Position numbers and translations under genes: made by a program
In this document: positions 39,314 through 49,081 of the stretch, one piece after another
How positions within the stretch are numbered: position 1 is the stretch's first letter
How the letters are laid out: every line of letters starts with the position of its first letter
Assembly (NCBI GenBank): GCA_947570695.1
Contig: CANOVB010000008.1
Location: 1-64,000, forward strand
DNA length: 64,000 nucleotides
Origin: an uncultured Clostridium sp.
GTDB taxonomy: Bacteria > Bacillota > Clostridia > TANB77 > CAG-508
Reading direction: 5' to 3'
The notes under the pieces: generated by a model
Told to the model about the DNA's origin: nothing
The model's input: the letters and a program-made list of their open reading frames with translations, nothing else
Databases searched by the model: none

Positions 39314-39895
39314 TCATAACAATATTGGCTGTATTTGCTCTTTATCTAAAGCATATTCCAAAGTCTTTTGTATATATGTTGGATCAAATACAACAGAATT
39401 AGGTTTACTTATAGGATTATCTTGCTTAAATGGCACAAAATAATAATTTTTTCTGTTAAGTATCTTTCCTATATTCTCTGCTGCACCTGATAAAGCATTA
39501 TTAGTAGATATGGCAATTACTACTGGTCTATCATTTCTTAAATGAGATTTTACTGCCATTGTAACTGGTGTATCTATAATATCATTTGCAAGTTTTGCTA
39601 TTGTATTTCCAGAGCATGGTGCTACTATTAAAATATCAAACATCTTTTTCGGTCCAATAGGTTCTGCTTCTGGTATTGAATGAATTATTTTATTAGTAGT
39701 AACATTTTCTATTTTTTCTATAAATTCTTCTGCTTTTCCAAATTTACTATCTAAATTATAACTATTAAAACTCATTATTGGTGTAATTTGTATATCTTTT
39801 ATTTTCATTAATTTTTCCATTTGTTCTATTGTTTTTCTAAATGTACAAAAGGAGCCTGTAAAGGCAAACCCTATCTTTTTTCCTTCTAAATTCAC
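39314..39895 (-). CDS. dpaB: Dipicolinate synthase subunit B
   Basis: A 193-residue flavoprotein-like subunit (SpoVFB): EGKKIGFAFTGSFCTFRKTI at the start, IVAPCSGNTIAKLANDIIDT (~100-119) and VIAISTNNALSGAAENIGKIL. It makes dipicolinic acid in the mother cell during sporulation, normally with DpaA. No dpaA is adjacent here. The GTG at 39895, with GGGAGG just upstream, is preferred over the longer frame. Confidence 0.88.
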   Translation of the reverse strand: MNLEGKKIGFAFTGSFCTFRKTIEQMEKLMKIKDIQITPIMSFNSYNLDSKFGKAEEFIEKIENVTTNKIIHSIPEAEPIGPKKMFDILIVAPCSGNTIAKLANDIIDTPVTMAVKSHLRNDRPVVIAISTNNALSGAAENIGKILNRKNYYFVPFKQDNPISKPNSVVFDPTYIQKTLEYALDKEQIQPILL

Positions 39896-40141
39896 TATAT
39901 GCCCTCCCTTCTTTTCATAATATAACATAAAAATATGTCTATATATTTTATGAAATTATGTATACTAAAGTTAAATAATAAGTAAAAATAATATAATCAT
40001 AAATATAGAAAGATTTATTGTGAGCATAAAAAAAGAAAGTAATTTAATATAAACATTACTTTCTTTTACTCTTGCCATAATATAAAATTATTTATCTTTT
40101 ATTCTTTTTAGCACAGCTCTAATTATCATTTTAGGACCAGG

Positions 40142-40471
40142 TTAAAAAAAAGTATCCTCTTCATCAAAAATGATAAATTCATAAAGATAATTTTGTAAAA
40201 CTTTCTCGTTACAATCATAAAACATTTTATCAGTTGCATAAACTATAGCACCTTTTATTGTATTTGCTGTATCACAATATTTATTTGCTATTGCTGGATA
40301 TATATCTTTTTCTAAACTAAATTTATAATATGTCTTTAGTGAATATAATAAATAGATAGCATCAATTATATATTATGTACCTATAAAATTAAAATTATAA
40401 TTTAATTTTCTTAATTCTTGCTTAATAGAATTTTTTATAGTTTTTTCATCAATTTTACTAATAGATTTCAT
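40142..40471 (-). pseudogene. Spo0A C-terminal-domain-like gene with a nonsense codon
   Basis: A 110-codon frame with AAGGAGCG before its ATG is read in one frame except for a TAA at codon 33 (40373-40375). The translation resembles the Spo0A_C HTH domain as a stand-alone protein: LRKLNYNFNFIGT-stop-YIIDAIYLL, then DIYPAIANKYCDTANTIKGA. A Lys at the stop position (AAA to TAA) would restore the G(Y/T)KYI motif. It is a recent pseudogene or contains a sequencing error. Confidence 0.65.
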
Positions 40472-40527
40472 TTCAAAACGCTCCTTATTTTATCATTTCT
40501 ATCTTTCTTATCAATCTTATCATTTTG

Positions 40528-40556
40528 TTGACTTTAATATAAAAGACTTCTATAAT
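40528..40556 (+). promoter_or_regulatory. Sigma-A promoter of the secreted-protein cassette
   Basis: TTGACT (40528-40533) and TATAAT (40551-40556) with a 17-bp spacer. A ~150-base leader precedes the start codon. Confidence 0.8.
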
Positions 40557-40712
40557 CGTTATTGTATTGTTCCTCGATAGGCCAATACCACATTGCTGAT
40601 TGAGATAAGCGTAAACAATTTTAAATTTCAATGCAGCAAAAATGTAAGAATAAGGTGCAAAGGCGAGCTATTTTTCCACTCACAAAATTTAGGACAATTT
40701 GGAGGAAAAAAC

Positions 40713-41174
40713 ATGAAACTTTTCAAACGCATCTCTGCTCTGTTCCTGGTGTTCGCTATGGCTGTTGCGGTCCTCGGTTCCGCCACCGCTTTTGCGGCTG
40801 AGGATACAGCCTCTGCCAATGAGAACACCGCTGTGGTCACGACCGACGCTACTGCTATCTCTCCAAGAGGGATTGGCAATCAGATTGTGTATGACCGTTT
40901 TGACTCTCTCCCTGCCGCTGGTAACCCCTTTGTAAGCTCGACTAATCAGCTTTACTTTGGTGTTACCTTCAGCCCTGGAAATGGAAGTGTAATTTTGTCT
41001 GTCAAACTTTACGACAACACAACGCATACGTTAGTAAATGAATGGCAGAGCAGTACAGGCTCTATTTCTCATACCGTTAATATTACAGCGGGACACACGT
41101 ATATTTTTGAATATCAACGTGCCTATGGAACGCAACCAATTAGCGGTTATACAAGAGGCTGGGAGAGTTTCTAA
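40713..41174 (+). CDS. Small secreted protein, unknown (high-GC cassette)
   Basis: A 153-residue protein with a clear signal peptide (MKLFKRISALFLVFAMAVAV..., cleavage near AFA at ~28). The mature part is beta-rich (VILSVKLYDNTTHTLVNEWQ, INAGHTYIFEY-like strands), suggesting a small beta-sandwich. TTGGAGG precedes the ATG at 40713; the longer open frame runs into the leader. Own promoter and terminator, high G+C. No family recognised; a secreted peptide or surface factor is a guess. Confidence 0.75.
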   Translation: MKLFKRISALFLVFAMAVAVLGSATAFAAEDTASANENTAVVTTDATAISPRGIGNQIVYDRFDSLPAAGNPFVSSTNQLYFGVTFSPGNGSVILSVKLYDNTTHTLVNEWQSSTGSISHTVNITAGHTYIFEYQRAYGTQPISGYTRGWESF

Positions 41175-41242
41175 GAGTCTCTGCTCAAAGAACACTAACA
41201 TTCTGTTTTCTTAAATAACTTGTTCTTTTACCTATTCTTACA

Positions 41243-41280
41243 AAAAAGGCTAGCCGGGATTTCCCGGCTGGTCCTTTTAT
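41243..41280. terminator. Bidirectional terminator
   Basis: AGCCGGGA and TCCCGGCT with flanking A and T runs, between the secreted-protein gene and the convergent DUF4179 gene. Confidence 0.85.
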
Positions 41281-41282
41281 TT

Positions 41283-42299
41283 TTAGACATCTTCTCTGTC
41301 TAAAAATAAAGTAATATTAAAAAATCCTATATATAATTCAAGTTGCCTAATATCTTTTAAATCTTGAATGCCTATATTATTGAAACTAGCATTTATATAT
41401 TTTTCGTTATATTCAGAATTTAAACATCTATAAGCTTGGTCAAGTTTTGTATTTAAATAAACTCTTGCTGGTGCAACTGGCCAATTAGCTAAATCACTAG
41501 TATCATATTGAGGCATATCCACTTTTGAAACTAATTCTAAGATTGTTCCAGTATTTGCTACAGTTACTTTACAACTTTCAATATATTCATTTTCTTCTTT
41601 AAGAGTATATACAATTTTAGGACTATTTCTCATTTCCTCACTTATTTCTATTTCAAAATTCCAATTTCCATCAATTTTCTCTACTCTATTATCTGGATAA
41701 GATATTTTTATACTTTTTACATCACAATATATTTTTTCAAATTTTTCTATATCTGTTTTTAAGCCTATTAATATAGAGTTAGAAAATGTTGTATCAGATG
41801 TTTTAACTGAACTTCCATCCCATGAAGCAGAAGTATAAATAGGTACATTTTCAATATTCTCTTCTTCTTTAAATACACTTCTGTAAATAACTTTTCCGTT
41901 ATCATTTGTTATTGTAAAATCATCAAAATCGATTGAATTAATATTTTTATAATTGCTAACATCAAAAGAAAAAGAAATTGCTAAATTTAAATCATCTAAA
42001 ACTAATTTATCTACCTTTATACCAATATTATTATCATATATATAATCTTTCACTTCTTTTTGTATATATCCGTTCTCAACAGCAGTATTCATTGCCTCTG
42101 TTGAACGAGTAAATAGATTTTTAAAGTAACTTTCTATATCTTTCGCATATACAATTCCAGAAAATATTATTGCAAAACAAGCAGCTATTCCAATTCCCTT
42201 TCTTATACTTATATTTGTTTTTTTATCCATAGCTATATCACTCTCCTCTCTTATTTGGGATATTGCTATTTTTAATTTTGTTCTATCTTTAAAATCCAT
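41283..42299 (-). CDS. DUF4179-type anti-sigma-like protein (second pair)
   Basis: A 338-residue membrane protein with one helix (~32-50, GIGIAACFAIIFSGIVYAKD) and an extracytoplasmic DUF4179-like domain. It follows the ECF sigma gene after 10 bp. Shorter than the 525-residue paralogue at 29517 and of host-like base composition. Probably sequesters its sigma partner; the signal is unknown. Confidence 0.72.
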   Translation of the reverse strand: MDFKDRTKLKIAISQIREESDIAMDKKTNISIRKGIGIAACFAIIFSGIVYAKDIESYFKNLFTRSTEAMNTAVENGYIQKEVKDYIYDNNIGIKVDKLVLDDLNLAISFSFDVSNYKNINSIDFDDFTITNDNGKVIYRSVFKEEENIENVPIYTSASWDGSSVKTSDTTFSNSILIGLKTDIEKFEKIYCDVKSIKISYPDNRVEKIDGNWNFEIEISEEMRNSPKIVYTLKEENEYIESCKVTVANTGTILELVSKVDMPQYDTSDLANWPVAPARVYLNTKLDQAYRCLNSEYNEKYINASFNNIGIQDLKDIRQLELYIGFFNITLFLDREDV

Positions 42300-42309
42300 A
42301 ATTAACCTC

Positions 42310-42837
42310 CTATGCTTTTAGTTCTTTTCTTATTTTATTTCGTATTCTATTTAATTTCGTTCTCACATTACTTTCTGAAAGATTTAAGTCTATTGCAATT
42401 TCATTTGTAGACTTAGAATAGTAATAAAACATAGTAATAATTTGGATATCTATTTTTTTTAATTTATTAATACATTTATTCAGTCTATCATCTAATAGAA
42501 AGTCATCTTGAAATTCTACTCCTGTTCCAGTGCTTATAAGATTTTCATAATCAGATATATCATATACAATTTTTCTTTTTCTTAGTTTCTCTTTTACTAA
42601 ATTCCTTGTTATTCCAGCCATATAAGCTTCAAGTGATGTTGTAACTTTCATTTGATTTTTCCATAGTATAAAAAAGGTATCTGATAATATTTCCTCTTTA
42701 TCTTCATAGCTCAATTTATCATTAACCATATTATTAATTATTTTTCTTATATAAGCTTCAAAATCATCCATTACTTTATCTAATTCTAGTTTATTATTAT
42801 TCATATATTCATAAATTGTATGTTTTATTTGATTCAC
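42310..42837 (-). CDS. ECF-type RNA polymerase sigma factor (second pair)
   Basis: A 175-residue sigma-70 family protein with region 2 (LSYEDKEEILSDTFFILWKN) and region 4 (IQIITMFYYYSKSTNEIAID, LSESNVRTKLNRIRNKI). The start is GTG with AAAGGAG upstream. It forms a two-gene unit with the DUF4179 protein and is separated from the GldG gene by about 400 bp containing a repeat element. Confidence 0.82.
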   Translation of the reverse strand: MNQIKHTIYEYMNNNKLELDKVMDDFEAYIRKIINNMVNDKLSYEDKEEILSDTFFILWKNQMKVTTSLEAYMAGITRNLVKEKLRKRKIVYDISDYENLISTGTGVEFQDDFLLDDRLNKCINKLKKIDIQIITMFYYYSKSTNEIAIDLNLSESNVRTKLNRIRNKIRKELKA

Positions 42838-43009
42838 TTTTTTACTCCTTTAATAAGATATCTTATATATACATAATGTCAAAAATTTTACAAAATGTTA
42901 CATTTTTTAAAATTTTATTAAAAAGCTTTATTTGCATATTAATATTTTAATTATTAGAATTTAAAAATATTTTTCTGCTCAAAGTTGATAAAATATAAAG
43001 TGCTTTTCT

Positions 43010-43171
43010 ATTAAAGAACAAAAGAGGACATTATAAAAATTGTAAAAGACAAACTTAAATGCAAATGTCCTCGTCTTTGTTCTTGCGCCAATTTTACATA
43101 GTAAAATTGTGTGCAAATTTTGCCAAAGGCTTTATATTATAGGAATTGCAGAGCAATTTCCTATAATATAA
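43010..43171 (-). repeat. Dispersed structured intergenic repeat, copy B (best preserved)
   Basis: Read on the minus strand: stem 1 TTATATTATAGGAAATTGC with its complement ending CCTATAATATAA, then AGCCTTTGGCAAAATTTG, stem 2 (CAATTTTAC/GTAAAATTG), and stem 3 with GAACAAAGACGAGGACATT pairing to AATGTCCTCTTTTGTTC. Copies A, D, E and part of C match these blocks in order. It fills most of the 396-bp gap between the ECF gene and GldG. Confidence 0.65.
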
Positions 43172-43211
43172 AAAAAGAAACTCAAGGAATATCCTTGAAT
43201 TTCTTTTTTTA
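43170..43211 (-). terminator. Terminator of the Gld-type operon
   Basis: AAAGAAACTCAAGGA pairs with TCCTTGAATTTCTTT, flanked by A and T runs. Confidence 0.8.
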
Positions 43212-43233
43212 TACAAATTAATATATTAAAATT

Positions 43234-44739
43234 CTATTTTCTTTTTCTTCTATAACTTCCAATAATTACTCCTACTATAATAATTAAAATTGGAACTATA
43301 AATATAATTGTTATAACTATTCTATTTTCATTTTCTGTAGGTAAATATGTTGAGTTTGCCATATCTTTTCTTATTGTTAAAGTATTATTTTTATCACCTA
43401 AAAATGCCATAGAATTTATTGCAAAATCTCTATTACATCCTAAATATGATAAAGGATATGAAGAGCTTAAAGCTGGTACTTTATAATCAGATATAAAACT
43501 TCCTGAGGCAACTACTATTAATTTTGATTGAGTAACTTTTTCCTCTTCTGTTTCAGTTCCTGAAGCCATAGTTTTTGTAAGCAAAGCTCCTATTTCTGAT
43601 TTTCCAATTTCTGCAGTTTTAGCAGCTTCAGACACGTCAGATTTTAAATCTACAATAAATGCTGATTCATCAGAAGATGATATTAAAGTTTCTTTTTCTA
43701 TATTTAGATTATTTAAAGTTTCTTCATCTTTATATTCTAATTTTCCAGCAAAAGTAAGCCACATCTTTTCTCTACTATCAGTATAAATATCTGCTGTTAT
43801 TTTATTTGTACTAGAAACTTCTGGCATAAATATATAAGGATTATTTGAAACGGCCATATTTTCTGCATATTCTAATATATATCCATTTTTTATAGAAACA
43901 CCATATTCATCAAGTACTGATTGCATATTTGGAAAATTTGGTTCTTCTGATATTACATCCATAGAAAAGAATATATTTCCGCCTTTATTTATATAATTTT
44001 TAATTGCAGTAGTTTCTCCCTCTAAAAGGTCTGTTGATGGTGAAATAATAGCTAAAATATCACAGTCTTCTGGAATAGCACCTTTTGTAGCAATATTTAA
44101 TGTTTCATATTCAAAAGCTTCATTTTGTAAAAATGCTAAAAATGTTGTCATTTCTTGAGCTCCATACTCTTTATGTCCTTCTACAAAATATATCTTAGGT
44201 TTATTTTCTTCTGTTAATGCAAGTATTGAATTTGTAATTGTTTGTTCTGTTGTATCTATACTTTGATAAGTAGTATAATCATAACTAGAAAATTCAGAAG
44301 ATGCATCGATAACTTTTTCAGCTTCTCCAGATTTAAATATCAATACAAAATATCCTTCCTTTAGTTCATATTGTTGGACCATAGAATAATTTGATTCTTC
44401 TGTTAATATTTCATATTTAATTTTATCATTAGTTTCAGTATATTGCTTTAATAAATCTATTAAAGTAGATTTCTCAGCAAATCCATAAGAATAAATTGTA
44501 ATTTCTTTATCAACTTTTTCAATAGCTTTTTTTGATGCATCAGATAATGTATATATTTTATTTTCTGTAACATCTATTTCAGGCAATTCTAAAGTCTGAA
44601 CCCATAAGTTTAATGCTATATATAATGCAAATAAAATTGCTATTATTAATATCGTTTTTGATCCATTTACTAGCCATTTCTTTCTAAACGTTAATGATAT
44701 TTTTTCAGAAAGTTTTATTTTATTTTCATCATTTTCCAC
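43234..44739 (-). CDS. GldG-type ABC auxiliary substrate-binding-like protein
   Basis: A 501-residue protein with an N-terminal membrane helix (~28-45), the domain of Gld-type ABC accessory proteins (WVQTLELPEIDVTENKIYTL, IYFVEGHKEYGAQE, DILAIISPSTDLLEGETTAI) and a C-terminal membrane helix (IIFIVPILIIIVGVIIG). The start is GTG with GGGAGGAG upstream. It is the last gene of a three-gene ABC operon. In gliding bacteria GldFG act with an ATPase; in Firmicutes the role is unknown. Confidence 0.8.
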   Translation of the reverse strand: MENDENKIKLSEKISLTFRKKWLVNGSKTILIIAILFALYIALNLWVQTLELPEIDVTENKIYTLSDASKKAIEKVDKEITIYSYGFAEKSTLIDLLKQYTETNDKIKYEILTEESNYSMVQQYELKEGYFVLIFKSGEAEKVIDASSEFSSYDYTTYQSIDTTEQTITNSILALTEENKPKIYFVEGHKEYGAQEMTTFLAFLQNEAFEYETLNIATKGAIPEDCDILAIISPSTDLLEGETTAIKNYINKGGNIFFSMDVISEEPNFPNMQSVLDEYGVSIKNGYILEYAENMAVSNNPYIFMPEVSSTNKITADIYTDSREKMWLTFAGKLEYKDEETLNNLNIEKETLISSSDESAFIVDLKSDVSEAAKTAEIGKSEIGALLTKTMASGTETEEEKVTQSKLIVVASGSFISDYKVPALSSSYPLSYLGCNRDFAINSMAFLGDKNNTLTIRKDMANSTYLPTENENRIVITIIFIVPILIIIVGVIIGSYRRKRK

Positions 44740-44754
44740 AATCTCTCTCCTCCC

Positions 44755-45435
44755 TTATTTCACACTTTTTCTTCTTTGTAACATTGTAATTGTAAGTAAT
44801 ATAAATAAAACTGTAAATGAAACAAATGTAATAACTTCAGGAATTGAAATTAATCCTGATGGAAATTTTTCAAATCTATATATTAATGAAAATACATTAA
44901 AAGCTGGAATTATATCTGGTAAAAACCACATTGCCATAAATACACCAATAGTAAGTACTGAAGCAATAATTTGGTTTTCTGTTAAACTTGATGCAAACAT
45001 TCCAAAAGATATATAAGCTAAACTTAATAGGAAAAATCCAAACAGTGTAGTTCCTGCAACTACCAAAGAAGGTTTTCCAAAATATTTTAATATAAAGAAA
45101 TATATTAAAGTAAAAGCTTCTGTAATTAACATTACTATTGCAGCCGCTATAAACTTTCCTAAAACTATAGATGTAATACTTCTTGGCGATGTAAGTAATA
45201 GTTGTTCTGTACCATTTTTTCTTTCTTCCGCGAACATTCTCATTGTTAAAACAGGAGTTACAAAAGTTAATATTGTTGCTCCATTATAAAATAGATATTC
45301 AAAATTCAAAACTTGAGATTGAAATATATTTAGATAAAAGAATATACTAAATATTAACAAAAATAACCCTATAAAAATATATCCCACTGGAGATAGTAAA
45401 TAACTTTTTAATTCTTTTTTTATTATTGAAATCAT
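44755..45435 (-). CDS. ABC-2 permease, GldF type
   Basis: A 226-residue permease with six membrane helices and the conserved MRMFAEERKNGTEQLLLTSP loop (~66-85) typical of ABC-2 permeases. It starts at the ATG overlapping the ATPase stop by one base and is followed 15 bp later by the GldG-type gene. Confidence 0.85.
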   Translation of the reverse strand: MISIIKKELKSYLLSPVGYIFIGLFLLIFSIFFYLNIFQSQVLNFEYLFYNGATILTFVTPVLTMRMFAEERKNGTEQLLLTSPRSITSIVLGKFIAAAIVMLITEAFTLIYFFILKYFGKPSLVVAGTTLFGFFLLSLAYISFGMFASSLTENQIIASVLTIGVFMAMWFLPDIIPAFNVFSLIYRFEKFPSGLISIPEVITFVSFTVLFILLTITMLQRRKSVK

Positions 45436-46538
45436 TATTTATCTTCCTCCTTTTTATTTTTAGCATCTTTTTTTGCTTCTTTACCTGCTTTTTTACGTGC
45501 TTTTTCTTCTCTCTTTGCTTGCTTTTTATTGTTTTCCTCTTCTCTTAAAGCTTCAATTTCTTTTTCATATTGCATTTTATTTAATTCTTTTTGGCTATAC
45601 TCTGGTCTTTTTTCAACTAGTTTTATAAATGCATCTTCCAAAGAGCTTTCAGCTTCTTTCATCTCTAAAATTGTAATATCTTCTTTCGCACAATTAGAAA
45701 AAATTTGTTTTCTAATATCATTTTTAGAATTAGTTTCTATTAAATATTCTTTACTATTATCATCATTTTCTTTTACTAATTTGATTTCTTTAATATCACT
45801 AATTTTACTTTTTAGGGAATTAAACTTATTATTTATATCATCTACAATTATTTTTAATCTTAATGTTTCTTTTGTATTTTTTTCCAAGTTTTCAGGAGTA
45901 TCAACTGCTACTATTTCGCCTTTATCTATAATTATAACTTTTTCACAAAGTTGACTTACTTCTGAAAGAATATGAGAACTAATTAGTACAGTATGGTTTT
46001 TCTTGAAAGACTTGATTAATTCTCTTATCTCAATAACCTGCTTTGGATCTAATCCTACAGTTGGTTCATCAAGTATTAATATTTTAGGATCCCCTACTAT
46101 TGCTCCAGCCATACTAACTCTTTGTTTATATCCTCTTGATAATGTTTTTGTTAAATTGTTTTTTACTTTTTCAAGACCTGTTCTTTCAATAGCAGTTTGT
46201 ACAGCTTGCTTTCTTTGTTTTTTAGGAACTAATTTTAATTCTGCCATATAATTAATAAATTCTTTTACTGTTAAATCAGAATATAATGGTGTTCCTTCTG
46301 GCATATAACCAATTTGTGATTTTACTTTTTTAGGCTTTCTATCAATATCATTACCATTTACAATTATTGTTCCTTCAGTAGGTTCAATGAATCCTGTAAT
46401 CATATTCATAGTAGTAGTTTTTCCAGCACCATTACGTCCTAAAAATCCTACTATCTCACCATCTTTGACTTCAAAATTGATATTTCTAACTGCATAGAAA
46501 TTACCATATTTTTTAGTAATATTTCTTACTTCTATCAA
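45435..46538 (-). CDS. ABC transporter ATPase with charged tail
   Basis: An ABC ATPase of about 367 residues: Walker A LGRNGAGKTTTMN, signature LSRGYKQRVSMA, Walker B ILILDEPTVGLD. A Lys/Glu-rich tail of ~60 residues follows the usual domain. A start at TTG 46538 is suggested because AAGGAGGAGA lies just upstream; the ATG at 46565 has no ribosome site. It powers the permease and GldG-like partner encoded downstream. Confidence 0.85.
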   Translation of the reverse strand: MIEVRNITKKYGNFYAVRNINFEVKDGEIVGFLGRNGAGKTTTMNMITGFIEPTEGTIIVNGNDIDRKPKKVKSQIGYMPEGTPLYSDLTVKEFINYMAELKLVPKKQRKQAVQTAIERTGLEKVKNNLTKTLSRGYKQRVSMAGAIVGDPKILILDEPTVGLDPKQVIEIRELIKSFKKNHTVLISSHILSEVSQLCEKVIIIDKGEIVAVDTPENLEKNTKETLRLKIIVDDINNKFNSLKSKISDIKEIKLVKENDDNSKEYLIETNSKNDIRKQIFSNCAKEDITILEMKEAESSLEDAFIKLVEKRPEYSQKELNKMQYEKEIEALREEENNKKQAKREEKARKKAGKEAKKDAKNKKEEDK

Positions 46539-46613
46539 AGTTTTCTCCTCCTTTTTTATTTTCAAATGAATTTTATATTTAAAACCTTAAAATAATATTA
46601 AGAAACAAATTAA

Positions 46614-47267
46614 TTATTTTAGTATCGCAATTAATGCTTTTATCTTTATTCCCTCTTCAGAAAACATTTTTTCATGTTCTGTTTCTATATTCTCTTCAAA
46701 AATTAGCTCATTATGTAAGTCATAAGTTTTTTTAATAATTACAAAACCAGAATTAACAAAATATTCTAAACTCGCTTCAAATAATTTATCTGAATCAGTT
46801 TTAAAATAAACTTGTCCATTTTCTACTAAAAATTGTTTATATAATTCTAATTGTCTTGTATGTGTTAATCTTTTTTTATTGTGCTTTTTCTTAGGCCAAG
46901 GATTACAAAAATTTATATAAATTCTTTCTACTAAATCAGATTTATCAAATACATTTGATATTTGCTCTACATTTTGTCTTATTAAATAAAGATTTTCTGG
47001 ATTTTCAAAATTATATGCTTTTTCTATATTTCTTTTTGATAAGCCAAGCATTGCCTCTATCATATCAACAGCTACATAATTTATATTTTTATGACTTGAA
47101 GCAAGGTTCGCTATAAACGAACCTTTTCCACATCCTAATTCTATATGAAAAGGATTTTTATTTTTAAATTTTGTATTCCATTTTCCTTTGAATTCTTCTG
47201 GTTTGTCTATATAAAACTTAGCATTTTCAAGTTCTTCTTTTGCCCATTTTTTTCTTCTAATTCTCAT
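46614..47267 (-). CDS. trmB: tRNA (guanine-N7-)-methyltransferase
   Basis: A 217-residue SAM-dependent enzyme methylating G46 in tRNA. Motif I is IELGCGKGSFIANLA (~42-56), then YVAVDMIEAM, and the TrmB signature INFCNPWPKKKHNKKRLTH (~119-137). Full length, with GGGGAA before the ATG. Convergence with the neighbours suggests its own promoter. Confidence 0.93.
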   Translation of the reverse strand: MRIRRKKWAKEELENAKFYIDKPEEFKGKWNTKFKNKNPFHIELGCGKGSFIANLASSHKNINYVAVDMIEAMLGLSKRNIEKAYNFENPENLYLIRQNVEQISNVFDKSDLVERIYINFCNPWPKKKHNKKRLTHTRQLELYKQFLVENGQVYFKTDSDKLFEASLEYFVNSGFVIIKKTYDLHNELIFEENIETEHEKMFSEEGIKIKALIAILK

Positions 47268-47293
47268 AAATTCCCCATTTTTAATAATAATTT

Positions 47294-48796
47294 TTAATGT
47301 TTTTTATAAGTATCTGTATATAATTTTTCTCTTTTAACTTCTACTCCATCTTTTTTATAAACTCTATAAGATTCTACTACTAATGAAGTAGCTGTTGATT
47401 TTATTGTTCTTGTTCCTATCGAAATATCGTATTCATTATCTGTTAATAATCCATAAATTTTAACTTCTGCCACTCCACCATTTACTGAAGCTTCTATTTT
47501 TATAGGATAATCTCTTCTATTTTTAAATTTAAAATCAATGGATCCCCATACAACAGTGGCATCTTTCCCTCCTTCTGCATAAGATGGCACAAACATATGA
47601 TTTCTTCTTGTTTCTATCTCCATATTAGCTGCTATTGCTGCATTATATAATGTAGTAGAAATTTGACAAATTCCACCACCTAATCCATCTACAACTCCAC
47701 CATCTTGATATATAGCTGCATTTTTATATCCAGCTGCTATTGTTCTTTTTCCTACTACTTTATTGTAAGAAAAAATCTCTCCTGGCATTACTACAGTTCC
47801 ATTAATTTTATTTGCTGCTAATCTTAAATTTGTTGTTCTATCTACATTACTTGTTGCATATTTAGTTGAAAATCTTGAAATTAAATCTGGAAATGCCTCT
47901 TTTCCCAAGTCATTAACTGTAACATCAGCTTTTGTATAATCTAAATCAATAGAATATTCTTCTTGCATTGGATTTTCTTCTATTACTGATTTAGCTTTAT
48001 CTACATCAAAATCTACTCCTGTAACATCTGCAAATACCGCATAAGGTTCTGTTGTAAAATATGCATTTTCTACTTCCCTATATACCTCTTCATGTATTTT
48101 TTCAACATTTATCGGATCTGGAAATTGAGTATATGTTGGAATACTTAAATAACTCTTTGAATAACTAATATCTTGGATTGCATCTATTATCATTTCTTTT
48201 AAATCATCATATTTAATTCCAGCACCATTTTTTCCATTTGTGATAATTAATTCTCCGTCTTCAATATAATATGAAGATTGTTCTAATTGATTTGGCAAAT
48301 TTGATTCAATGTTTTCCAAATATCTTGTTAAAGCTTCATCATTATAAGTAAGTACTGGTTCTATATCTATATTGTGCATAAGAACACTTATATACTCTTG
48401 CATATCTTGAAAGAAATTCCCTGATTTGGCTATATTAAAAGCAAAATTTACAGAAGCTTCAATATCAAATTTAGCCTCTATTTGCTCTACTTCAACATAA
48501 TAATTATAATTTTCATAAGTTAGTTCTATATGGTCATTCATCTGACTTTTCAATTCATTTTCAACTAATTTAACTGCTTCATCTTTAGTTAATCCTGATA
48601 CATTTATTCCTTTTATAAAAATACCTGACTGTATAACATTACTTTTTTGTTGGTTACTATAAAACATTATTCCACTCGCAACTAAAATGCCAATAACCGC
48701 AGCTAATAATACAGAAAACACTAATATTATATTATCATGCCTAAACATTTTTGTAACTTTTTTTGTATCACCTTCAAATATCTCAAAATCTGACAT
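47294..48796 (-). CDS. VanW-family peptidoglycan-binding-like protein
   Basis: A 500-residue protein with a membrane helix near the N-terminus (~26-47), duplicated PG_binding_4-type regions (GINVSGLTKDEAVKLVENEL) and a VanW domain (GEIFSYNKVVGKRTIAAGYK, VDGLGGGICQISTTLYNAAI, ETRRNHMFVPSYAEGGKDAT). The C-terminal G5-like part is short. Likely an exported envelope protein. trmB follows after 26 bp. Confidence 0.85.
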   Translation of the reverse strand: MSDFEIFEGDTKKVTKMFRHDNIILVFSVLLAAVIGILVASGIMFYSNQQKSNVIQSGIFIKGINVSGLTKDEAVKLVENELKSQMNDHIELTYENYNYYVEVEQIEAKFDIEASVNFAFNIAKSGNFFQDMQEYISVLMHNIDIEPVLTYNDEALTRYLENIESNLPNQLEQSSYYIEDGELIITNGKNGAGIKYDDLKEMIIDAIQDISYSKSYLSIPTYTQFPDPINVEKIHEEVYREVENAYFTTEPYAVFADVTGVDFDVDKAKSVIEENPMQEEYSIDLDYTKADVTVNDLGKEAFPDLISRFSTKYATSNVDRTTNLRLAANKINGTVVMPGEIFSYNKVVGKRTIAAGYKNAAIYQDGGVVDGLGGGICQISTTLYNAAIAANMEIETRRNHMFVPSYAEGGKDATVVWGSIDFKFKNRRDYPIKIEASVNGGVAEVKIYGLLTDNEYDISIGTRTIKSTATSLVVESYRVYKKDGVEVKREKLYTDTYKKH

Positions 48797-48933
48797 ATAT
48801 TAATTTCCTTTAATGATTTTTATTACTATATTATATTTTAATTAATTACTTTTAGACAATTATATTTTAAAATATACTATAAATCAATAATTTTAGTAAA
48901 TTTTGTGGATAAAAATTAACAATACTAGACTAT

Positions 48934-49020
48934 GAATTACAGAGCGATTTTGTACAAATATATAAAATTGCTAAAAGTTATATTTAATAGGAAGTTCAAA
49001 AATAATTTCCTATTAAATAA
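48934..49020 (-). repeat. Dispersed structured intergenic repeat, copy E
   Basis: On the plus strand ATTTTGTACAAATATATAAAATTGC, AAAGTTATATTTAATAGGAAG and TTTCCTATTAAATAAA match copy B in order, including the terminal palindrome. It adjoins the terminator of the 51-aa gene. Confidence 0.5.
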
Positions 49021-49022
49021 AA

Positions 49023-49050
49023 AGCTCGGCTTACCGAAGTATGCCGAGCT
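49023..49050 (-). terminator. Terminator of the 51-aa peptide gene
   Basis: AGCTCGGC pairs with GCCGAGCT; on the minus strand a T-run follows. Confidence 0.85.
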
Positions 49051-49081
49051 CAAAACTATTCAGTTTTGATTGTTTTCAGGA

